Assembly (NCBI GenBank): GCA_946222995.1
Contig: CAMIOS010000029.1
Location: forward strand, 1 to 28,583
Origin: an uncultured Enhydrobacter sp.
GTDB taxonomy: Bacteria > Pseudomonadota > Gammaproteobacteria > Pseudomonadales > Moraxellaceae
Reading direction: 5' to 3'
DNA length: 28,583 nt
The notes under the pieces were generated by a model. That model ran no database searches. It had not been told where the DNA came from and saw only the letters and a program-made list of their open reading frames with translations. Each line of letters begins with the position of its first letter. Within the stretch, counting starts at the first letter, position 1. Shown here piece after piece: positions 22,765-28,583 of this stretch. A program made the translations under genes and the position numbers.

Positions 22765-23316
22765 TTGTCAAGTTTACCCCCCCAAGTTATGATTAGCTTT
22801 AGTGAAGATTTAATTGATCAGCGTGATTTTGCTGAAATTGAAACTTTTTATACCAAAGATCAGTTAACCAGTATTTTTTTACAAGTTTTAGACTATTTAG
22901 CCAATCATCAAGACATCGATATCCCGTCTGACATGGCAGAATATTTATTTGGTAAAAATTGTGACATTGAAATTTACGTGACTGAGCCTGTCGAAGCGCA
23001 AGCAATTAACTTTGAGGCGCGTGGCAAGGATTATGCCACCAATATTTTATCCTATCCGTCTGAATTACCAACGAGCGTGATTGATATATTGCCAAGTTTT
23101 CCACTGGGGGAATTGGTAATTTGTCATGCCGTAGTGGCAAAACAAGCCGATGAGCAAGGCAAAACCCTTAAAAACCATCTTACCCATTTATTGGTGCATG
23201 GGCTGCTACACCTTTTAGGTTTTGACCATGAATTAGGACAAGCCGAGCAAGATGACATGGAAGGGATTGAAATTGGCGTTTTGGCACTGCTTGGTATCGA
23301 CAATCCTTACGAATAA
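22765..23316 (+). CDS. ybeY: Endoribonuclease YbeY (rRNA maturation factor)
   Basis: YbeY is a single-strand-specific, metal-dependent endoribonuclease needed for 16S rRNA 3'-end maturation and 70S ribosome quality control. The 183-residue protein ends in the zinc-binding motif: HLLVHGLLHLLGFDHE has three histidines in the H-x3-H-x5-H pattern (VHGLLHLLGFDH). The AxDYATNILSYP block (here KDYATNILSYPSE) is also conserved. The start is TTG 22765, with AAAGGA six bases upstream. A later in-frame ATG at 22789 follows a run of C residues and has no ribosome binding site. It is the second gene of the phoH-ybeY operon; an asparaginase gene follows 50 bases on. It is somewhat longer than E. coli YbeY (155) because of extra N-terminal residues. 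Confidence 0.95.
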   Translation: MSSLPPQVMISFSEDLIDQRDFAEIETFYTKDQLTSIFLQVLDYLANHQDIDIPSDMAEYLFGKNCDIEIYVTEPVEAQAINFEARGKDYATNILSYPSELPTSVIDILPSFPLGELVICHAVVAKQADEQGKTLKNHLTHLLVHGLLHLLGFDHELGQAEQDDMEGIEIGVLALLGIDNPYE

Positions 23317-23366
23317 TCTTATAAATAATCAAACAGCTTGCTAAACTTGACCATTACAACGGATTT

Positions 23367-24464
23367 ATGAAACCTAAAACGCTTTTACACTCACCGATTG
23401 GTATTATTTACGCAGGTGGTACGTTTGGCAGTTACGGTCAGCCGTTAACCGCCCTCCCCAATGATGTATTTTTGCCGATTTTAACCGATATTTTGACCGA
23501 GCATTTTGCCAGTTATCCCAATCATGCCGAGTCGCCCGTAGACTGGGAGATTTTGCCCAACACAGTGATTAAAGATAGCAGTCAGTTGACCCCCGTCGAT
23601 TTTGCCCAATTCTATGCCTTGATTTTGCAAGCCATGCAACGAGGTTTTCGCCAGTTTGTACTGCTGACTGGGACTGATACACTCAGTTTTTTGGCAAGTT
23701 TTTTGGCAGAAAGTTTTGCCAATTCAAATACTTGTATTATCGTGACAGGGGCAATGCAGCCGCTACTTGACAGCCAAGTTTTGAGCAATTATCAAATCGA
23801 CTCAACGAGTGATGCCACGCAAAACTTGTTTGACGCTTGCCAGTTGGCTCGCTATGGCGATGCAGGTGTTCGGGTGTGTTTTGCTGGCGAAAACTGGCAT
23901 GCCCAAACTGTGCAAAAAATCCATAGCCATGATTTAATGGCGTTTGTTGGTCATCATCGGGCGGGCTATCCTGCCAATAGCTTTACTAACAAAATGACCC
24001 AAACGCAACGTGCGCATTGGCTGATGGATACAGCCGAACAGTTACCACAAGTGATCAAACAGCTTGGTTTGGCGAATATCGCCACTTTATATCTAACGCC
24101 GATGTCCGCTGACCAATTAGCCGGTCAACTTGAGCAAATTTTGGCAAATTCGCCTCAAGCTATAATTATGATGGGATTTGGGGCGGGCAATGTGCCCTAT
24201 CATCAAGCAGTGGTGGATAAACTTAAGCAAGCCAAAAAAGACGGTTGTTTGGTAGTGATTACTACCCAATGTCCGTATGGCGGTGTAAGCCAGAGTTATG
24301 AAGCGGGGGCTTGGCTCACCGATTGTGGTGTTGTTTCAAGCGGTCGACTAACTTTACCTGCGATTTATGCTCGCTTACTTTGGTTAATTGCCAATTATGA
24401 TACCCCTACCCGTCGCCGCCAACGTTGGACGCACATCCTAAAAGACACGCACACCGTTGCATAA
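23367..24464 (+). CDS. Asparaginase-family protein (L-asparaginase-like)
   Basis: Probably hydrolyses L-asparagine to aspartate and ammonia. The 365-residue protein has the two catalytic segments of the bacterial asparaginase family: IIYAGGTFGSYG near residue 15, with Thr in GGT as nucleophile, and LLTGTDTLSFLASFLAE near 100, equivalent to HGTDT with the Thr-Asp pair. The GAMQPL and later GFGAGNVP motifs also fit, as does the C-terminal TTQCPYGGVSQSYEAGAWL. No signal peptide, so cytoplasmic (type I-like). The usual His of HGTDT is Thr and the Arg of GAMRP is Gln, so substrate use may differ. ATG 23367 has no strong ribosome binding site. It lies between ybeY and truA, same strand. I give no symbol. 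Confidence 0.85.
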   Translation: MKPKTLLHSPIGIIYAGGTFGSYGQPLTALPNDVFLPILTDILTEHFASYPNHAESPVDWEILPNTVIKDSSQLTPVDFAQFYALILQAMQRGFRQFVLLTGTDTLSFLASFLAESFANSNTCIIVTGAMQPLLDSQVLSNYQIDSTSDATQNLFDACQLARYGDAGVRVCFAGENWHAQTVQKIHSHDLMAFVGHHRAGYPANSFTNKMTQTQRAHWLMDTAEQLPQVIKQLGLANIATLYLTPMSADQLAGQLEQILANSPQAIIMMGFGAGNVPYHQAVVDKLKQAKKDGCLVVITTQCPYGGVSQSYEAGAWLTDCGVVSSGRLTLPAIYARLLWLIANYDTPTRRRQRWTHILKDTHTVA

Positions 24465-24477
24465 AAAAGAATATTTT

Positions 24478-25284
24478 ATGAATCAATACACTTATGCCAT
24501 TGGCATTGAATTTATCGGTACCCACTATAACGGTTGGCAGCGTCAACAGGAAGTTGACAGTGTCCAAGAGCGGCTTGAAACCGCTTTATCAAAAATTGCT
24601 AATGAGCCGATTGAAGTCATCGCTGCAGGTCGCACCGATGCAGGCGTCCATGCCTCGCATATGATTGCCCATTTTGTGACCTCTGCCCACCGCGACGATT
24701 ATAACTGGCTGCGTGGGGCAAATTCCTTATTGCCAGAAGACATTGCTGTGCGTTGGATCGTGAGTATGCCTGAGGATTTTCACGCCCGATTTAAGGCAAT
24801 TGCTCGGCGTTACCGTTATGTGACGCTCAACCAAACCCACCGTTTTGGAATTTTAAATGGGCAAATTACCCATGAATATGGCAAATTAGATATTCGTACA
24901 ATGCAACAAGCTGCTGCTAGCCTTATGGGCGTACACGATTTTACCAGTTTTCGGGCGGCTCATTGTCAGTCAAATCAACCTGTTCGCAATGTCCATTTTG
25001 CCAATTTCATTGAGCACGGTGATTTATTGGTACTTGATATTCAAGCGGACGGATTTTTGCATCACATGGTACGCAATATCATGGGTACGTTGTTTGAAAT
25101 AGGGCGAGGCGAAAAACCGCCCGAATGGATTGATGAATTACTGGCAAAAAAAGACCGCACACTTGCCGCAGCGACCGCTTCAGCGGATGGCTTATATTTT
25201 ATCAATGCCCTATATCCCGATAAGTTTCAATCATTATTACCTAACGTTAGGCTCTCACCTGTGTGGTTAAATTTACCCGAATAA
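24478..25284 (+). CDS. truA: tRNA pseudouridine(38-40) synthase TruA
   Basis: TruA converts U38, U39 and U40 of the anticodon arm to pseudouridine. The 268-residue protein contains the catalytic aspartate Asp54 in AAGRTDAGVHASHM, with the surrounding GTHYNGWQRQ, RYRYVTLN and FLHHMVRNIMGTL motifs. I choose ATG 24478. The open frame extends to TTG 24457, which would overlap the asparaginase stop by eight bases but lacks a ribosome binding site and conserved residues. It sits 13 bases after the asparaginase stop, so it is probably the last gene of the phoH-ybeY-asparaginase-truA operon. No terminator is evident before the infA promoter. Confidence 0.96.
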   Translation: MNQYTYAIGIEFIGTHYNGWQRQQEVDSVQERLETALSKIANEPIEVIAAGRTDAGVHASHMIAHFVTSAHRDDYNWLRGANSLLPEDIAVRWIVSMPEDFHARFKAIARRYRYVTLNQTHRFGILNGQITHEYGKLDIRTMQQAAASLMGVHDFTSFRAAHCQSNQPVRNVHFANFIEHGDLLVLDIQADGFLHHMVRNIMGTLFEIGRGEKPPEWIDELLAKKDRTLAAATASADGLYFINALYPDKFQSLLPNVRLSPVWLNLPE

Positions 25285-25312
25285 TTTTATGTTTGCTAAA
25301 TTGTAGTTATGT

Positions 25313-25341
25313 TTGCCATTGTTAAGTGAGTGGCGTATAAT
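25313..25341 (+). promoter_or_regulatory. Sigma70 promoter of infA
   Basis: TTGCCA (25313-25318) and a perfect TATAAT (25336-25341) are separated by 17 bases. Transcription would start near 25348, 31 bases before the infA ATG. Confidence 0.75.
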
Positions 25342-25378
25342 TTAGCGTTAAATTTTTAATATTTATTTAAAGGTCATT

Positions 25379-25600
25379 ATGGCAAAGAAAGACGATGTAA
25401 TTGAATTTGAAGGTGAAGTGGTTGATACGTTGCCAAATACGTTGTTTAAAGTGCGTTTAGAAAATGGGCATGAAATTATCGCCCATATTTCTGGTAAAAT
25501 GCGTAAAAACTATATCCGTATCTTGACGGGTGACAAAGTCAAAGTTGAGATGACACCGTATGATTTATCAAAAGGTCGGATTACCTACCGCGGTCGTTAA
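25379..25600 (+). CDS. infA: Translation initiation factor IF-1
   Basis: IF-1 binds the A site of the 30S subunit during initiation and works with IF-2 and IF-3. The 73-residue protein is a single S1/OB-fold domain and matches the usual length of 72. Conserved blocks are MAKKDDVIEFEGEVVDTLPN, FKVRLENGHEIIAHISGKMR, and RILTGDKVKVEMTPYDLSKG with RITYR at the end. ATG 25379 has AAGG five bases upstream. It is monocistronic, with its own promoter (25313-25341) and terminator (25634-25666). The coding frame is complete and normal. Confidence 0.99.
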   Translation: MAKKDDVIEFEGEVVDTLPNTLFKVRLENGHEIIAHISGKMRKNYIRILTGDKVKVEMTPYDLSKGRITYRGR

Positions 25601-25633
25601 TTGCTTATTTTATACAGCAAGGTTTATATAGCA

Positions 25634-25666
25634 GGCTTTAGTTATCATGACTAAAGTCTTTTTTTT
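25634..25666 (+). terminator. Rho-independent terminator of infA
   Basis: Stem GGCTTTAGT (25634-25642) / ACTAAAGTC (25650-25658), one G-U pair, 7-base loop, followed by eight T (25659-25666). It starts 34 bases after the infA stop. Confidence 0.85.
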
Positions 25667-25730
25667 GTCGTTATAAACACGAAAAATTGAACTCATCGGT
25701 TTAAAATAGCAATTATTTATGATTATTTAG

Positions 25731-25759
25731 TTGTCAATTGGTAAAAATTTGAGTATGCT
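25731..25759 (+). promoter_or_regulatory. Candidate promoter of the FadL-family gene
   Basis: TTGTCA (25731-25736) and TATGCT (25754-25759) are separated by 17 bases. The start near 25766 leaves a leader of about 75 bases that contains two inverted repeats, listed separately. Confidence 0.55.
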
Positions 25760-25770
25760 TGCCATTCAAT

Positions 25771-25805
25771 CTAACAGGATTGTTAGTAGTGTTAAATTAG
25801 TTAAC
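25771..25805 (+). promoter_or_regulatory. Tandem inverted repeats in the FadL-family leader
   Basis: CTAACA-GGAT-TGTTAG (25771-25786) lies just after the predicted transcription start, and GTTAA-ATTAG-TTAAC (25791-25805) follows five bases later. Their position suggests repressor operators or an mRNA structure near the start site. No regulator can be assigned from the sequence. Confidence 0.4.
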
Positions 25806-25840
25806 TTTTATAAAGTCATCATGATACAAGGGAGCGTTAC

Positions 25841-27340
25841 ATGTCTTTTCAATTTCGTCAGTTAGCTATTGCAGTTGCCATTTTATCAACTGCCTCTTTT
25901 GCACAAGCGGCAGGACTTGACCGCTCCACCCAACCAAGTTGGGGGTTTACTCAGGATGGTACATTTGCTTATATTGAACATGTAACGATTGACCCATCAA
26001 TTGAAGGTAAGGATAGTAGTGGTCATAAAGTCGGTGATGTGGCAGAAGATTATCACTTTTTGAACTTTGGGGCAAAAGCGGACATCAATGACTCAATTAG
26101 CGTGGGTGCTTTTTTTGACCAGCCTTGGGGAGCCGATGTTCAATACTCAGGCAATAATAATTTTGTCGGTGCACCCACCAATTTTATCAATGGCGTGTAC
26201 GCCCAAACTGCGAAGACGTTACAATCTCAGGGGTTAAATCTACCTATCAGCAATGCCACTGACTTACAAAATGCCATTACCACAATTAATAATCAAGTGA
26301 ATGCTGGGCAAGCCCAATTAACGGCTGCACAAACTGGCTTAAACCAATTGCTACGTATCCCCAATCCTTCAGCTGCACAGCAAGCTCAAATTGCAGCCTT
26401 ACAACAAGGTATTACAGCAGGTACTGCACAATTAACAGCGGGAAAAAAAGCATTAGGCTCACTACAACAAGTCCAAAAAACAACTAATAATTTGGCAAAT
26501 CTAAGAGATGGCACCAATGTCAGTGTCTCTAGCAAAAATATCACAGGACTCATTGGATTTAAATTTGGCCAAAATAAAAATTTCCAAGTATATGGCGGAC
26601 CTGCACTACAAAAGCTAGAAGCGGATATCCATTTGCGTGGTGATGCTTATTCGACCGCTACCGGTAGTGCTGCTGGCTATGATTTGAGTGTACCCTCTAA
26701 TACGGCAGTCGGTTGGATGGCGGGTATCGCTTATAGCAAACCTGAGATTGCACTCAAAGCAGCTTTGACTTATCGTTCAGAAATAGACCATGACCTACAT
26801 GTTAGTGAGGACTTCCCTGTTTTAGCACTGCGTGGGATTAATCCATCACAAGCGCATAGAACCACAGTTACCACACCGGAGTCTGTGAATTTAGACTTTC
26901 AAACAGGGTTAAATAAAACGACGTTATTAACCGCCAAATTGCGTTGGGTGCCATGGAGTAAATTCTCAGTCACGCCAAAATTATATAATTCAGCCACACA
27001 GTATAATTTAGTTGATTACAAAGACGACAGCTGGACAGCAGATATAGGACTGGGTAAAAAGCTATCTGACAAATGGGCAGTCACAGGCTCATTAGGTTGG
27101 GATAGTGGTGCAGGCGACCGCGACCCCACCACCACCTTAGGACCTGTTGATGGTAACTGGAATATCGGGCTTGGGGCTCGTTACAACATTACCCCAGAGT
27201 GGGCAGTGTCAGCAGGGGCAAAATATTTGAAATTTGGCGATGCAACGGCTCAGTTACCAAATCATATCAACAATGTTGGTAAATTTGAAAACAATGATGG
27301 CATGGTATACGGCTTGCGTCTCTCTTACCAAAAGAAATAG
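25841..27340 (+). CDS. FadL/OmpP1/TodX-family outer-membrane transport protein
   Basis: Probably a beta-barrel channel for long-chain fatty acids or other hydrophobic compounds. A Sec signal peptide of about 23 residues ends FAQA before AGLDRSTQPSW. The mature protein has an N-terminal plug region (DGTFAYIEHVTIDP), then alternating barrel strands with the FadL-type segments GWMAGIAYSKPEIALKAALT and LRWVPWSKFSVTPK; the C-terminus YGLRLSYQKK is a final strand followed by two extra Lys rather than a terminal aromatic. Residues about 110-220 are an insert with long Gln/Ala/Leu/Thr-rich helices (QNAITTINNQVNAGQAQLTA) that probably form an external helical hairpin. At 499 residues it is longer than E. 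coli FadL (446) because of that insert. ATG 25841 has GGGAG seven bases upstream. It is monocistronic, with a terminator at 27361. Confidence 0.9.
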   Translation: MSFQFRQLAIAVAILSTASFAQAAGLDRSTQPSWGFTQDGTFAYIEHVTIDPSIEGKDSSGHKVGDVAEDYHFLNFGAKADINDSISVGAFFDQPWGADVQYSGNNNFVGAPTNFINGVYAQTAKTLQSQGLNLPISNATDLQNAITTINNQVNAGQAQLTAAQTGLNQLLRIPNPSAAQQAQIAALQQGITAGTAQLTAGKKALGSLQQVQKTTNNLANLRDGTNVSVSSKNITGLIGFKFGQNKNFQVYGGPALQKLEADIHLRGDAYSTATGSAAGYDLSVPSNTAVGWMAGIAYSKPEIALKAALTYRSEIDHDLHVSEDFPVLALRGINPSQAHRTTVTTPESVNLDFQTGLNKTTLLTAKLRWVPWSKFSVTPKLYNSATQYNLVDYKDDSWTADIGLGKKLSDKWAVTGSLGWDSGAGDRDPTTTLGPVDGNWNIGLGARYNITPEWAVSAGAKYLKFGDATAQLPNHINNVGKFENNDGMVYGLRLSYQKK

Positions 27341-27360
27341 TATTTGCTCTGTCAAAATTA

Positions 27361-27386
27361 AAAACCCATCAAATGATGGGTTTTTT
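27361..27386 (+). terminator. Bidirectional Rho-independent terminator
   Basis: Stem AAAACCCATC (27361-27370) / GATGGGTTTT (27375-27384), loop AAAT, followed by TT and preceded by A-rich sequence, so it works in both directions. It separates the FadL-family gene from the convergent LysR gene and is almost the same sequence as the terminator at 17938-17964. Confidence 0.9.
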
Positions 27387-27425
27387 GTTAAGAGTCGCCT
27401 AAGAAAATCACGTTTTATGACCACA

Positions 27426-28316
27426 TTACTCTACATCTTGTATGGGTAACTTTAATCCCAACATTTCAATTAAAGCCGCCATACTTGCCGAAATTGTGAT
27501 ATTTGGATTGGTCACTACACCAAGATAACGCTGTAGTTCAAGGGGTTTTTCCATATTCACCGGCTGTAAATCTTGATTAATCAGCGTTTGTGGTAATACC
27601 GACCAGCCAAGTCCCACAGATACCAGCATCCGAATCGATTCTAGCGGATTGGTGCTCATGGTGGCGTACGGTTTTAGATTATGTTTGGCAAATTCAGCCA
27701 GCGTGATTTGACTGGTGAAAGTATTCGCCGCTGGTAAAATGGCAGGATAATTAGCAAGCTGCTCAAGCGTGACATTCATTTTTTGCGCCAAAGGTGAAAA
27801 CGCTCCAGTAACAAAGTGTAGCGGATCAGACCATAACATATGATAATTGAGCCGTTTATCATACGTGGGTGGTAGCGTCAAAAACGCCAATGATAAATCG
27901 CCATCGAGCACCGCTTTATGAGCCTGTTCACTATCGACAAAATGTACCTCAAGCTGTACTGACGGATAGCTTTGGATAAATTGCTTAAGCACCGCAGGGA
28001 GATGATGCAAGCCGATATGATGGCTAGTACCAATAACCAATTTACCAGAAACGGTTTGTTGACGATTGCGTAGATTGATTTTTAGATTGTCATAATCATC
28101 GAGCCAACGTTTGGCATGGGGCATCAAGTCGTGAGCCGCTTGGGTAGGAATGATGCCCCGCCCTACCGTATCAAACAGCGTGACATCAAATTCATCTTCC
28201 AAATTCTTAATACGTTTACTTACCGCAGGCTGGGTAATAAATAGCTTATCGGCAGCTTGGGAGATACTACCAGTCTGCATAACTGCCAAAAACGTATTGA
28301 GATTGGTGGTGTTCAT
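27426..28316 (-). CDS. LysR-family transcriptional regulator
   Basis: A 296-residue LysR-type regulator, normal for the family. The N-terminal winged helix-turn-helix (residues about 4-62) reads LNTFLAVMQTGSISQAADKL, then FITQPAVSKRIKNLEDEF and LFDTVGRGIIPTQAA. The effector-binding domain begins near residue 90 (GKLVIGTSHHIGLHHLPAVL), has the two-lobed LysR pattern, and includes LSVLPQT-type residues near 245 (GWSVLPQTLINQDL). The ATG at 28316 has AAAAGGA about ten bases upstream. It is convergent with the FadL-family gene, so its target is more likely the divergent gene to the right of the window or elsewhere. The effector is not known. Confidence 0.92.
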   Translation of the reverse strand: MNTTNLNTFLAVMQTGSISQAADKLFITQPAVSKRIKNLEDEFDVTLFDTVGRGIIPTQAAHDLMPHAKRWLDDYDNLKINLRNRQQTVSGKLVIGTSHHIGLHHLPAVLKQFIQSYPSVQLEVHFVDSEQAHKAVLDGDLSLAFLTLPPTYDKRLNYHMLWSDPLHFVTGAFSPLAQKMNVTLEQLANYPAILPAANTFTSQITLAEFAKHNLKPYATMSTNPLESIRMLVSVGLGWSVLPQTLINQDLQPVNMEKPLELQRYLGVVTNPNITISASMAALIEMLGLKLPIQDVE

Positions 28317-28583
28317 CGATCTTTTTTCCTTTTCAAAAAATAAATTCCATCATTAATTCAAGGTATTTTATTATAAATAAAAGTTTTTTAAACTAAATAA
28401 AACATTAATTATGATTATATTAAACTTGATGAAAAAAAGACAATAAAAAACGCAAAAATTTCGGCGTAATTTTCCAAATTTTTGCGTTGTTGGTTTAATA
28501 AAAGTTATTGCTAATATTATAAAGGTGCACTTTGCACACGACAAAAAAACAAAAAAGTCTGATAAAACAAGGCATAATAGTAA
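28317..28583. other. Right-edge intergenic region
   Basis: No gene is supported. It contains the LysR upstream region, a long hairpin (28449-28488, listed separately) and a short palindrome GTGCA-CTT-TGCAC (28525-28537). No clear promoter pair for the LysR gene was found, although TATAAT-like sequence occurs on the minus strand near 28370. Confidence 0.5.
28444..28488 (-). terminator. Probable terminator of a minus-strand gene beyond the right edge
   Basis: Perfect 13-base arms AACGCAAAAATTT (28449-28461) and AAATTTTTGCGTT (28476-28488) enclose 14 bases. On the minus strand the stem is followed by TTTTATTG, a U-rich tail. The gene it would end is not visible in the window; the last 95 bases carry no convincing coding frame. 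Confidence 0.6.

Noticed and set aside
1..28583. Search for a defence island, prophage, toxin-antitoxin pair, biosynthetic cluster or CRISPR array
   Set aside because: Nearly all coding sequence is accounted for by recognisable housekeeping, secretion or regulatory families; no cluster of unknown genes with mobile-element signs is present.

Overview
This window looks like ordinary chromosomal DNA from a gammaproteobacterium of the family Moraxellaceae. The closest match to my knowledge of the group is a Moraxella of the osloensis (Faucicola) type or a relative of Psychrobacter. The reasons are an AT-leaning composition, Asn- and Gln-rich secretion proteins, a type II secretion block limited to gspHIJK, a sigma32-type groE promoter with no CIRCE element, and the protein families themselves. 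The genus is an inference. I see no transposase, integrase, phage gene, CRISPR array or recognisable defence system.

Layout, left to right. (1) 254-2883: mrdA (PBP2) and rsmD, overlapping by one base. (2) 2930-3247: a small minus-strand membrane protein with its own terminator. (3) 3496-5786: dgt (dNTP triphosphohydrolase), then a FabR-like TetR regulator. (4) 5783-9757, minus strand: a TetR regulator followed by gspH, gspI, gspJ and gspK (type II secretion minor pseudopilins), apparently one operon. Its promoter has a palindrome filling the -35/-10 spacer. (5) 9899-14721, minus strand: tatD-family hydrolase, a small lipoprotein, argJ, and groS-groL behind a textbook sigma32 promoter. (6) 14916-17922: a periplasmic DUF3108-like protein, a 556-base stretch without a gene, then an endonuclease/exonuclease/phosphatase-family protein with a TetR regulator. 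(7) 18012-21166: an entericidin-like lipoprotein, trmL, tusE, a DUF2628-like membrane protein with a pilin-like tail, and trmB. (8) 21334-21410: a CAU-anticodon tRNA with promoter and terminator. (9) 21606-25284: phoH-like ATPase, ybeY, an asparaginase and truA as a probable operon. (10) 25379-25600: infA. (11) 25841-28316: a FadL-family outer-membrane protein convergent with a LysR regulator.

Functionally the window is rich in RNA maturation and translation genes (rsmD, trmL, tusE, trmB, truA, ybeY, infA, a tRNA). It also holds proteostasis (groESL), cell-wall elongation (mrdA), nucleotide and arginine metabolism (dgt, argJ), and envelope or secretion functions (gspHIJK, FadL, lipoproteins). 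Three TetR regulators and one LysR regulator lie next to envelope or lipid-related genes.

I did not find a convincing new multi-gene system. The observations most worth checking are the TetR-gspHIJK operon with its embedded operator, the DUF2628-pilin fusion, a sigma32-like promoter before phoH-ybeY, the FadL protein with an inserted helical loop and a palindrome-rich leader, and the uncharacterised nuclease-fold/TetR pair. All names come from reading the sequence by eye; no database search was run.
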